Shown here one piece after another: positions 5,457 to 12,889 of a DNA stretch of 24,279 nt (positions are counted from its first letter, which is position 1; every line of letters begins with the position of its first letter). Location of the stretch: positions 1-24,279 of the IMG/VR virus record IMGVR_UViG_3300043438_002448; one strand, given 5' to 3'. Both the position numbers and the translations under genes were made by a program. This DNA comes from a virus. The notes under the pieces were generated by a model. It searched no databases, was not told the DNA's origin, and was given only the letters and a program-made list of their open reading frames with translations.

Positions 5457-5830
5457 TATTTTTCGTCTAATTTATGATAGCCTGTGTTGGCTTGGTTAAT
5501 AAATTGCATTGCCTGTGAAATGTGGTCTTGTATCCATCCCGGTAAATTTATTTCTTCTTGACCTACTTTACCTTTAAGTTCAGTTGCGTTTCTAATAATA
5601 TCATCTAATTGACCACCTGCCATAGATACTTCATGGTCTTGTGATTCAGGTCCTTCCGATATTTTATGCTTAAGTAGTTCAGTCATTTTATTAAAAACCT
5701 GTTCACCACCATTTTCACCTAAACGATATGCTCCACCTAATTTTTCATAAACTTTAATTTTATGAGACATTGACATATCTTTCTCATTTACGGATTTCCA
5801 AGCTTTTGGATTAGTTACTTTAAATTTCAT
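5456..5830 (-). CDS. Conserved hypothetical phage protein, 124 aa
   Basis: A soluble protein of 124 residues with no cysteines. The C-terminal half (GGQLDDIIRNATELKGKVGQ, then LPGWIQDHISQAMQFINQAN) resembles small proteins widespread in T4-like phages of marine bacteria, in which a helix with DxIIxxAxxLKxxV is followed by LxxWVQxKIxxAxxYI. Their function is not known to me, although they are often thought to be virion-associated. The start overlaps the preceding SGNH gene as ATGA, and the stop overlaps the next gene as TAATG. This tight linkage on both sides supports the gene call. Confidence 0.75.
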   Translation of the reverse strand: MKFKVTNPKAWKSVNEKDMSMSHKIKVYEKLGGAYRLGENGGEQVFNKMTELLKHKISEGPESQDHEVSMAGGQLDDIIRNATELKGKVGQEEINLPGWIQDHISQAMQFINQANTGYHKLDEK

Positions 5831-6465
5831 ATTAATTTTGTTTCTATATACTGATATAAATATTCAAAAAATTGTTTATGGCCTACTTTTCCAAAATGTT
5901 TATCATTATTTGTTTGCCACCATAACGGATTTGAATAACAATAATCAATCCAACACTTTTTATCAAATGGAATTATATAATTTTTCTGATGTGTTTTGGT
6001 CATTTCGTCAAATAATAGTAATTGACACTTATCCATATTCCAAAAATATACACGTGTAGTGGTTTTTAAATATTTTATTATAAAGTTATATTGTAATAAT
6101 GCAGTTTTTGTATATTGCATCATTGCTTTTGTATTTATAATTTTTTTTTGATAAAAGTTTATATCATTTTCCGTAAATCCCTCTATAATATTATTTTTTA
6201 AATCAATTCCTTCATTTTCCCAAAAATCATACAATCTATCATAAAATGTCATACCAATTATTACAATATCATCTTTATCAAATGATGGATTACTATAAAT
6301 TGTATTTAATATAGCATAATTTGATGTTCCAGGATTTGCAAATGATTTTAATTCATAACCCAATTTATTCGATAACAATACTGGCCAAGACTCTTCTATT
6401 TGAATTTCATTTATTGATGAGAAATTGGTAGAAAATGAGTCACCAAAAATGTATAAAGTGCTCAT
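5827..6465 (-). CDS. SGNH-hydrolase-like protein (second of three)
   Basis: This 212-residue protein opens directly with a strand and the nucleophile motif FGDSFSTNF (S10). ANPGTSNYAIL (about residue 43) fits block II with the oxyanion Gly and Asn. IVIIGMTFYDR fits the strand of block III, though the usual GxND Asn is replaced. The C-terminal DKHFGKVGHKQFFEYL provides the Asp and His of block V. An esterase or deacetylase acting on glycans is the likely class; the substrate is unknown. The gene lies between the 2OG-Fe(II) oxygenase (gap 10 nt) and a phage hypothetical (ATGA overlap), at the downstream edge of the glycan locus, which is consistent with glycan trimming or O-acyl chemistry. Confidence 0.75.
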   Translation of the reverse strand: MSTLYIFGDSFSTNFSSINEIQIEESWPVLLSNKLGYELKSFANPGTSNYAILNTIYSNPSFDKDDIVIIGMTFYDRLYDFWENEGIDLKNNIIEGFTENDINFYQKKIINTKAMMQYTKTALLQYNFIIKYLKTTTRVYFWNMDKCQLLLFDEMTKTHQKNYIIPFDKKCWIDYCYSNPLWWQTNNDKHFGKVGHKQFFEYLYQYIETKLI

Positions 6466-6475
6466 AAAATTTGAT

Positions 6476-7207
6476 TTAAATTATAGGTTTCATTTCATAA
6501 CTCGAATGAATGAATTCATTTTCGGCAGGTTTTACAAATGATAATAATGCATATCTACCAATACCACCAGTTACTTCTGTTACCATATGTGGGATGTTAA
6601 ATGTTTGTAAATCTATGATTGCAACTCTACCAAATTTTGGAACGATTATTTGTTCAGTATTAAGAATCAAACAACCACCATCTTGTGCATCGTAGTCTTC
6701 ATTTAAGTAAATCAACATTGCACAAATTCTACCGGTACCCGTTCCATCTGAATGGTTTTGTAAGTGACATCCGGTATCATAGTATGTACAACAAGATAAA
6801 TCGGAGTATTTCTTATCTTTTTCAAAATCAAAAAAATAACTTACTATATTTTGGACATATTTTTTATAATCACTTTCTTTTAACTTTGATATTTCTAAGA
6901 ATTCATTTAAATCACTATAATACCAAATTTGAGTGAAATCCGTAATATTTTTATAATCATTTATTATTTTAATTTTTTTTTGTGAAGCAAGTTCATGTGT
7001 CTCAAAATCGTCTTTTATTTCTACATTTTCTATTAATGGATGTTTAACCATATCCATTCTTAATTTTGTTATTTTATCTTTTAAATTAGTTTCTTTATTA
7101 CATTTTAAAGGTTGCAACCAATTATAAAATTCTGGATCAAATTCCGATAGTTCAAACCAAGTATATCCTTCTTTTTTAAGTTTTTCTTTTGCTTCTATGA
7201 TTGTCAT
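6476..7207 (-). CDS. 2-oxoglutarate/Fe(II)-dependent oxygenase (prolyl-4-hydroxylase type)
   Basis: A 243-residue protein whose C-terminal half (about 135-228) is the double-stranded beta-helix of 2OG-Fe(II) oxygenases. The iron ligands are visible as H152-x-D154 (LQNHSDGTG) and H207 (NIPHMVTEV), and the 2OG-binding basic residue is R218 (GGIGRYALLSF). Between them lies the typical LIYLNEDYDAQDGGCLIL. The N-terminal 100 residues are less conserved. Such enzymes hydroxylate protein side chains, small molecules or nucleic-acid bases; the substrate cannot be read from the sequence. T4-like phages often carry them. The ATG overlaps the TGA of the glycosyltransferase gene before it (ATGA), so it is probably expressed with the glycan locus and could modify a sugar or a glycosylated protein. 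Confidence 0.85.
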   Translation of the reverse strand: MTIIEAKEKLKKEGYTWFELSEFDPEFYNWLQPLKCNKETNLKDKITKLRMDMVKHPLIENVEIKDDFETHELASQKKIKIINDYKNITDFTQIWYYSDLNEFLEISKLKESDYKKYVQNIVSYFFDFEKDKKYSDLSCCTYYDTGCHLQNHSDGTGTGRICAMLIYLNEDYDAQDGGCLILNTEQIIVPKFGRVAIIDLQTFNIPHMVTEVTGGIGRYALLSFVKPAENEFIHSSYEMKPII

Positions 7208-8103
7208 GGTTGTTTATTTTTTATTAAATTTTCTAATCCTATATGAAACATTTGTTCGTTATACTTTTTAAACTCTTCTCGTTTGTCTATAAATTGTATT
7301 TTACCCTTATAAGTAGTCATTCTGTCAAAATAATTTTCACAAACAACTATATTTTTTAATTTGAATTGTTTTATTGTAGGGTCTTGTAATATATTTGCAC
7401 CCCACATTAAGTAAGTATCATCCAATCCATAATGACCATAGTTTTCTGGAAATGGAATTACCTTCATTAGTTCTTTTGAAATCAATGCGAACCACCCACC
7501 TCCAAATTTCATATATGGTTGGTGAGGAACATTATTTCTAACCTCTTCTAATGTAGGTTCTTCGTAAATAGTGGCATCTATGTGTGGGTTATTAGTTGCC
7601 TGATATCCAATTGGTTTATTTATAAAATTTTCATTTACCAAACAATCCCAAGTAGAATCCCATTGTCTTACTATTTCAGGAATAGATACAAATTTTGTAA
7701 TTCCGGCATTTTCAATTACATCTATTGAATTGATTGAATGTGCTAATGTAAGTGGGTCAAAGATTATATCAGTATCTAACCATATGTAATATTTTGAATC
7801 GGAATAACCTGATAATCTTCTCATTGAGGTACAACCATTAATAGTAGTCGTAGTTTCAAATATTACATTTCCTGCCCAATCCGTTAATGGTTTTAATTCC
7901 AAAAACTTTTCAGTAACTTTCTCAATAGTAACACAACTTTTACCCCAATCAATTATCTCATCAGAAACACACATAACAACATTAAATTTAATATTGTCAC
8001 ATTGTTCTTTTGTTAGATAATCTTTTCCAATATTCAATCTATTCAAAGTTTTTTCTAAATCATCAATGTCAGTTGGTGATATCCAAATTACAATTTCTAT
8101 CAT
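7204..8103 (-). CDS. GT-A-fold glycosyltransferase, 299 aa
   Basis: A Rossmann-like N terminus (MIEIVIWISPTDIDDLEKTL) is followed by a central DxD motif in YYIWLDTDIIFD (D110, D112), which binds the metal-nucleotide-sugar. Downstream FGGGWFALISKELM and GLDDTYLMWGA match the acceptor-side region of GT2/GT27-like enzymes. The length fits a single-domain transferase. There is no membrane segment, so it would act in the cytoplasm. The gene overlaps the SDR gene upstream and the oxygenase gene downstream as ATGA on both sides. The sugar and acceptor cannot be predicted. Confidence 0.8.
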   Translation of the reverse strand: MIEIVIWISPTDIDDLEKTLNRLNIGKDYLTKEQCDNIKFNVVMCVSDEIIDWGKSCVTIEKVTEKFLELKPLTDWAGNVIFETTTTINGCTSMRRLSGYSDSKYYIWLDTDIIFDPLTLAHSINSIDVIENAGITKFVSIPEIVRQWDSTWDCLVNENFINKPIGYQATNNPHIDATIYEEPTLEEVRNNVPHQPYMKFGGGWFALISKELMKVIPFPENYGHYGLDDTYLMWGANILQDPTIKQFKLKNIVVCENYFDRMTTYKGKIQFIDKREEFKKYNEQMFHIGLENLIKNKQP

Positions 8104-8585
8104 ACTAATTCTGCAACCTTTGCCATTCTACCAAAAACGCTTATTTGATTTTGACCTGTTAGTGGTAAATTGTCTGTTAATAAAACTAATTGTTCTTTAT
8201 CAATAACATATTTGTATTCATCTTTTATCTCAACCGATTCTCCTTTACTCTTTTTGTTTTTGATATAATTAATAAATGTATTTGGATTGTTTCCCCATGT
8301 AATATTACCAATTCTAATAATGTTATAATTTTCAAAATTGGACTTAACTAATAATTCCATCCTTCTTTTGTGTTGAAGGTATTGACTATTTTTACTCATA
8401 TCATCTACCGTAATAGAACTGAAATAGAATATACATTTTGTTTTATCTTGTTTGTCCAATAATTCAATCTCTCTCATAAATTCGGATTCTCTTGTCTCAT
8501 TACTATTTGAAACTCCAGATACAAAAAAGATTGCTCCATCTCTATCATTCAAAACCGATGCGATATCACCTCTGCCTACAATCAT
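8100..8585 (-). CDS. Short SDR / NAD-dependent epimerase-like protein
   Basis: This protein of 161 residues has the landmarks of the extended SDR family. A glycine-rich N terminus reads MIVGRGDIAS, where the dinucleotide loop is expected; IFYFSSITV carries the catalytic-strand Ser; and YLQHKRRMELLVK carries the Tyr-x3-Lys pair in the form YxxxK. NIIRIGNITWG follows, as in capsular-polysaccharide reductases and epimerases. Typical members have 280-330 residues, so this one lacks most of the substrate-binding C-terminal region. It may be a minimal enzyme or a remnant fixed as a coupled gene. Upstream (TAATG) and downstream (ATGA) overlaps show that it is integrated in the operon. A role in nucleotide-sugar conversion is an inference from context. 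Confidence 0.65.
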   Translation of the reverse strand: MIVGRGDIASVLNDRDGAIFFVSGVSNSNETRESEFMREIELLDKQDKTKCIFYFSSITVDDMSKNSQYLQHKRRMELLVKSNFENYNIIRIGNITWGNNPNTFINYIKNKKSKGESVEIKDEYKYVIDKEQLVLLTDNLPLTGQNQISVFGRMAKVAELV

Positions 8586-9439
8586 TATTCGTATTTTTTT
8601 GTTATAATTTTATTCCACTCAGGTATTCTATCGTATTGATGAACCATTGCAAAAGGTATACCTGTACTGGTTTTAACCACATCACCATCCATAATAGGTG
8701 CTGGTTCTAATAAGTTCTCTCCATATTGATTAACCATTCGTGGGTCAACCGTTGTTCCACATTGTGCAGCCCATCCTTCTTCGGAATTAGTAAATCTTGT
8801 CAATTCTCTATATGGTGAAAATGATAAAGCAACATTTACTGCTGCTTGGTCTGGTGTTGCCGATGGACTTCCCTGACACATTAGATATACATTCAAAAAT
8901 AGTTCGGACATAGTTTTCCACTCTCCTGCTATTGTTCCTGCATTTACAGTTATATTATCTTTACATCTCTCATATACAACCTCACCAAAACTTTCAATCA
9001 TATTACTTCTACCCCAAACTTCATGTTTATATTTAACACTTTCACAACCTGCATTTATTTTATAATCACCTAAGTTTTTTTCTAACCACTCTGATGGGTT
9101 GTATTGAAATACCACATCTTTTGGGTCTAATGCCAATACATATCTCAATCCTTCCGGAGTCTCTTCTGCTAATTGTTTTAAAGTAAGATAGTAATGTAAA
9201 TGTCTATCAACCGTAACTATAAAATTATCTCTATATGTGTATCTTTGATTTTCCACATCTTCATTAAATGCAACAACAATCCAACCTCGTTTTTTTAATT
9301 CATTGGCCGTTGAAAATGGAACATTGTAAACTATCATTACTTTATGTCCTGTAAATCCACTTCTATCAACCGAGTTTACGAACAATTTTATTTGTTCAAA
9401 TGTATAATTTGTGATACATCCAATAACTACATCTTTCAT
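8585..9439 (-). CDS. Glycosyltransferase-like protein, 284 aa
   Basis: The N terminus MKDVVIGCITNYTFEQIKLF and the helix-strand alternation fit a GT-A domain. YVLALDPKDVVFQYNPSEWL (residues 100-119) is the metal-binding acidic region, in the DxxDVxFQ form seen in transferases that act on cell-surface galactans and similar glycans. VNAGTIAGEW and PDQAAVNVAL further on match the acceptor and Asp-Gln motif of this group. There is no membrane segment. It is separated from the next transferase gene by 1 nt and overlaps the SDR gene as TAATG. I am sure of the general class, not of the family number. Confidence 0.75.
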   Translation of the reverse strand: MKDVVIGCITNYTFEQIKLFVNSVDRSGFTGHKVMIVYNVPFSTANELKKRGWIVVAFNEDVENQRYTYRDNFIVTVDRHLHYYLTLKQLAEETPEGLRYVLALDPKDVVFQYNPSEWLEKNLGDYKINAGCESVKYKHEVWGRSNMIESFGEVVYERCKDNITVNAGTIAGEWKTMSELFLNVYLMCQGSPSATPDQAAVNVALSFSPYRELTRFTNSEEGWAAQCGTTVDPRMVNQYGENLLEPAPIMDGDVVKTSTGIPFAMVHQYDRIPEWNKIITKKYE

Positions 9440-9440
9440 A

Positions 9441-10208
9441 TTATAACTTTTTGATTATTTCCATATCTTTTAACCCTGTAATTATTTCAAACTCGTTCCA
9501 TTTATTACCCACCTCCCAATGTTCTGCCAATTTATCATTTTGAATAATTTCACATCCATCCAGTTGCATAATAAATTGTAAAATATAATCTGCCCAACCA
9601 ATGATTTTATTAACATTTACTAAATAATCATAATCTTTCCACAATGAGTTTTTATGTGTTTCCCATGCTTTTATGAATTGCTCTCTATTAAAAAACGTAC
9701 CACCACCTGCAGCATAGCCAGGTGAAACCGGATTGCCACCCTTATCACTTATATGCATTATATATTCGTTTGGAATATTATTTGGTCTCATTCTACCAAT
9801 TGGGGATGGTGCTGTTGGATGTATTGCCATTGAAAATTCTTCTTTAAGAATAGATGATTCTTTTAAAACAAAATCATCCTCTTCTAATAAAAGCATATAT
9901 TTTGAATCGGTTTTTAAGCATGCTTCATATATACCTCTAACCCATTCAAATGTTTGTTCTTTATACCAACATTCTCTTCCAACGTTTACATTTCCAAAAT
10001 CACCACAATATCCTAATTGAAAATTATTTTTACTGAATGTGAATTTGTTTTCATCACATATTTTTGAATAAGTTTCCACATCACCTTCATAATCCACATT
10101 GATAAAAATATCAGAATCTGGATAAAATTTCTTTAAACTATTTACAGATTTTAAACCTGCTTCATAATTTTTCCATGCCCACAAATACCCACTTACTAAT
10201 TTACTCAT
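9441..10208 (-). CDS. Glycosyltransferase-like protein, 255 aa
   Basis: A GT-A-like protein. The N terminus (MSKLVSGYLWAWKNYEAGLK) continues into a strand-helix region, and YMLLLEEDDFVLK (residues 104-116, acidic residues 109-112) occupies the place of the DxD motif. PGYAAGGGTFFNREQF and GWADYILQF resemble the acceptor-side loop of GT2 enzymes. No signal or membrane segment is seen. It overlaps the gene before it by 8 nt. The class is probable; the sugar is unknown. Confidence 0.72.
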   Translation of the reverse strand: MSKLVSGYLWAWKNYEAGLKSVNSLKKFYPDSDIFINVDYEGDVETYSKICDENKFTFSKNNFQLGYCGDFGNVNVGRECWYKEQTFEWVRGIYEACLKTDSKYMLLLEEDDFVLKESSILKEEFSMAIHPTAPSPIGRMRPNNIPNEYIMHISDKGGNPVSPGYAAGGGTFFNREQFIKAWETHKNSLWKDYDYLVNVNKIIGWADYILQFIMQLDGCEIIQNDKLAEHWEVGNKWNEFEIITGLKDMEIIKKL

Positions 10209-10854
10209 GTCTTGTTAATTTATATAATTGATTTTGGTTTGCCGTTTTAAATTCATCATCTAACCATATTACATTATCTTCACCCACCAAATCTATTAAA
10301 GGTCTATATATATTATGCAATGCTATTTTATAATTATCATATGGTTTTAATTCACAATCTAATATACCTTGAATAATCGATTCTAACATTGAATATGGAA
10401 ATGTAAAAAAAGTATCATTTAATAAAGGTAAATCTTCACGATGTGGTTCTCTCCATAAAAAGTTAATTTTTTCAAAATCCCAATTATAAACTTCAAATGG
10501 ATTTTTAAAAAATTGTATATCAAATCTAGCTTTAATAATTAAATCCAAATCTTCACCAATCATATCTCTTAATCCATTAATCAAATTATGCCCTTGAACA
10601 GTTGTTCCAGGTATAAGAATTTGTTCTTTTTGATTTATAAATTTTGATTTTATTATTGGTTTGTATGCTGATAATACATCATTTGTTTTTATAGTATCAT
10701 ATGTGTATATGTAAATTTTAACGTCATGTCCTTTTTCTCTTAATGGGTTAATAACATATTTATAAAATTCCTTTACCGAATCTTCATAGTTTCTGTATCT
10801 GTAAATACTACCATCATCATAAGATACTCCGGTTAGACTAATTCCTATTTTCAT
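10201..10854 (-). CDS. Glycosyltransferase-like protein with RxD motif, 217 aa
   Basis: The frame is open upstream to 10971, but I place the start at 10854. The extension there is a hydrophobic stretch read through the end of the acetyltransferase gene, and MKIGISLTGVSYDDGS is a natural strand-loop beginning. From this start the overlap with the acetyltransferase is 17 nt. Residues 104-112 read DLIIKARFD, the R-x-D form found in a group of uncharacterised glycan-locus proteins related to GT-A enzymes, and later WREPHREDLPLLNDTFFTFP forms a loop rich in charged residues. HNIYRPLIDLVGEDN near the C terminus fits this group. The family resemblance is moderate; a transferase role is inferred from motif and neighbours. 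Confidence 0.65.
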   Translation of the reverse strand: MKIGISLTGVSYDDGSIYRYRNYEDSVKEFYKYVINPLREKGHDVKIYIYTYDTIKTNDVLSAYKPIIKSKFINQKEQILIPGTTVQGHNLINGLRDMIGEDLDLIIKARFDIQFFKNPFEVYNWDFEKINFLWREPHREDLPLLNDTFFTFPYSMLESIIQGILDCELKPYDNYKIALHNIYRPLIDLVGEDNVIWLDDEFKTANQNQLYKLTRHE

Positions 10855-11257
10855 AAACCATTTGTATATATTCTCTATCTCTAATTGTTTTGGTATTGCC
10901 GTTTTCGACAAACCCCAATTCAGTATAAAGATTTTTAGCAAAATTATCAACAAATACCCAAAGAGAAGCATATTCTCTATCTTTTAAATAAAGTTTATAT
11001 GCTTCTTTTGCGTATCCTTTTCTTCTATGTTCTGGATGAATGTCTGCACCAATTTCATCTCCGTTGGTTCTAATATATCCCACATTGTTTCCATCTACTT
11101 TAATTATATACCAAAGTGGATTTGTTTTAGAAAACCATTCGGTACAACTTTCTATTGTAAATACCGAATCGTTTTCTAAATTAATTCTTGTTGTTGGGTC
11201 ATTTCTAACTTCTAACAAAAATGGTAAATCACTTTCTTCTAATTTGCGTAATATCAT
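10838..11257 (-). CDS. GNAT N-acetyltransferase, PseH/RimJ-like
   Basis: A 139-residue single GNAT domain. The N terminus MILRKLEESDLPFLLEVRND, followed by PTTRINLENDSVFTIES, is close to the pattern of sugar N-acetyltransferases such as PseH (xLRxAxxxDLxxxLxxRNDPxxR). The acetyl-CoA loop is HPEHRRKGYAKEAYKLYL (R-R-x-G-x-A) and the C-terminal strand holds NLYTELGFVENG. I start it at 11257, not 11278, because that ATG forms TAATG with the stop of the aminotransferase gene. The natural reading is acetylation of the amino group that the DegT enzyme places on a nucleotide-activated sugar. RimI/RimJ-type protein acetylation is the alternative. Confidence 0.82.
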   Translation of the reverse strand: MILRKLEESDLPFLLEVRNDPTTRINLENDSVFTIESCTEWFSKTNPLWYIIKVDGNNVGYIRTNGDEIGADIHPEHRRKGYAKEAYKLYLKDREYASLWVFVDNFAKNLYTELGFVENGNTKTIRDREYIQMVYENRN

Positions 11258-12447
11258 TACCAACCCTTTTTGATACAATCAACAATATATTGTCTTTCTT
11301 CCGGAGTCACCCACCAACCTACTGGTATTGAAACTACCTTTGGTAATACTCTATCTAATGTTGGTAAAGGACTTCTAAATTCTTTTACAGCAGTATGTTT
11401 ATCGTTTCTCTCATGTACTTGTGATACTACAATACCACAATCTTTCATATGTTTATAGAACCCATCTCTATTTTCAACTAATAAACTATAAATCCAAAAT
11501 GCTGAATTATGTTCTGGCTTCCTTTCCAATAGGGTTATACCATTTGCACCTTTTAAATTCTCATCATAAAATTTAGCATTATCTCTATGTTTACCAATAA
11601 TAGTATCGGCATCTTTTAGATTCTCCATACCTACTGTGGCACATATATCATTCATATGGAATTTGAATCCCCACTCAACAATATCTGCTTCACAACGGAA
11701 ATCCTTTCTATTACCACCTCTATCAATACCATACCAACGAATTAATTTTGCTCTATTGTATAGGTCCTGATGAGGTAATACTAACAATCCACCATCAATT
11801 GCAGTAATGTGTTTAATTGCCTGTAAAGAATACATAACCATGTTACCATGATTACCTAACTTCTTTCCTTTATATTCAGAACCAAATGAGTGTGCACCAT
11901 CTTCAATGATTGCAGGTCTAAACCCATACAAGTCAAATGATTTATCTTGTATTTTTTTTAATCTATCTAAATCCAATGGATATCCTCCCCAATGAACTGC
12001 AATAATTGCTTTTGTGGATGGTGATATTTTTCTTTCTAAATCATCTAAATCCATATTAAGAGTTTTCTCATCAATGTCTACCCATTTGATTTTTAATCCG
12101 TTTGCTAGGATAGGCCAGTTAGAAGCTGTACACGTTAATGCAGTTGCAAGTATCTCATCACCACTTTGAATACCTGGCCAATTTCTTTCATGAACCGAAT
12201 AACCATCTGCAGTTACGGAATTTGCCGATTTCTTTAATAAGTGTAATGCAAGATGTAATCCTGATGTACCTGAATTTAAAGTTACTACTCTATCTGAATT
12301 AAAATATTCATTTAGTTTTACTTCAAATTCATCTACTTTAGGGCCTTGTCCTATGTAACCACTATCTAATATTTTGCCGACTTCTACTTTAGCATTGGGA
12401 TTCATATGTACTTTAAACAATTGAATCGGTGTGTTTATTTTTTTCAT
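11257..12447 (-). CDS. DegT/DnrJ/EryC1 sugar aminotransferase (PLP-dependent)
   Basis: A full-length enzyme of 396 residues. Visible features are SGTSGLHLALHLL (phosphate-binding loop, 59-71), IAVHWGGYPLDL, IIEDGAHSFGSEYKGKKLG (D183 and H186 at the pyridoxal ring) and SLQAIKHITAIDGG with the Schiff-base lysine K212. FKFHMNDICATVGMENL is the family's conserved late motif. The enzymes transfer an amino group from glutamate to a keto group on a nucleotide-linked sugar. Compared with the usual family there is an insertion of about 17 residues (72-94) between the phosphate loop and GDEILATALTCTASNW. The acetyltransferase gene follows as TAATG, a typical pair for acetamido-deoxysugar synthesis. It acts in the cytoplasm. 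Confidence 0.93.
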   Translation of the reverse strand: MKKINTPIQLFKVHMNPNAKVEVGKILDSGYIGQGPKVDEFEVKLNEYFNSDRVVTLNSGTSGLHLALHLLKKSANSVTADGYSVHERNWPGIQSGDEILATALTCTASNWPILANGLKIKWVDIDEKTLNMDLDDLERKISPSTKAIIAVHWGGYPLDLDRLKKIQDKSFDLYGFRPAIIEDGAHSFGSEYKGKKLGNHGNMVMYSLQAIKHITAIDGGLLVLPHQDLYNRAKLIRWYGIDRGGNRKDFRCEADIVEWGFKFHMNDICATVGMENLKDADTIIGKHRDNAKFYDENLKGANGITLLERKPEHNSAFWIYSLLVENRDGFYKHMKDCGIVVSQVHERNDKHTAVKEFRSPLPTLDRVLPKVVSIPVGWWVTPEERQYIVDCIKKGW

Positions 12448-12451
12448 AATA

Positions 12452-12889
12452 TTATTTTTTATAATTTTCTATATAATCGGAACATATTCCTACGCATTTA
12501 CTCAAATCATCATTATGTATTTCCGGCATAACTGCGATACTACCTTTGATTGGTTGTTTGCCAGGATATGCCCAAACTACATTCATTGACGTAAGTGTTA
12601 GAGTATCTCCTTCATGCCAAAAATAGTGATAACTATTAAGTATATTAAACCATTCCACTGCTTCTATATTTTTACAATGAATCCACAAATGTTGTATTCT
12701 TTCACTAAACCAATGTTGTGAAACACCATATTGTGGTTTATCGTGTCCTAAAAATAATTGACCTTCTACCATCCATACATCCACTTCAACATTAAATCCA
12801 TCTGATATTGCTTTATCAATATACATTGGTTCGTTTTCATATGATTCAAACTTTCCGTTTGTGTTTCCTCTATGTGATATTAGTATCAT
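12452..12889 (-). CDS. Glycerophosphodiester-phosphodiesterase-like (GDPD/PLC-like) protein
   Basis: A short protein of 145 residues that keeps the start of the GDPD TIM barrel: ISHRGNTNG (H6, R7), YENEPMYIDKAI (E18/E20), FNVEVDVWM (E35, D37) and LFLGHD (H49, D50). These are the HRG..EN, ExD and HD motifs that bind metal and phosphate. The usual length is about 240-300 residues, so the second half of the barrel is reduced. Related short proteins occur next to capsule and lipopolysaccharide genes. It could hydrolyse a phosphodiester in a glycan precursor or a glycerol-phosphate substituent. The ATG overlaps the TGA of the fusion gene before it (ATGA) and the aminotransferase gene follows after 4 nt. 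Confidence 0.75.
   Translation of the reverse strand: MILISHRGNTNGKFESYENEPMYIDKAISDGFNVEVDVWMVEGQLFLGHDKPQYGVSQHWFSERIQHLWIHCKNIEAVEWFNILNSYHYFWHEGDTLTLTSMNVVWAYPGKQPIKGSIAVMPEIHNDDLSKCVGICSDYIENYKK

Noticed and set aside
10855-10971. Upstream extension of the RxD protein, giving a hydrophobic N terminus that looks like a membrane segment
   Set aside because: The extension is translated from the acetyltransferase gene in another frame; starting at 10854 gives a normal strand-loop beginning and a 17-nt overlap.
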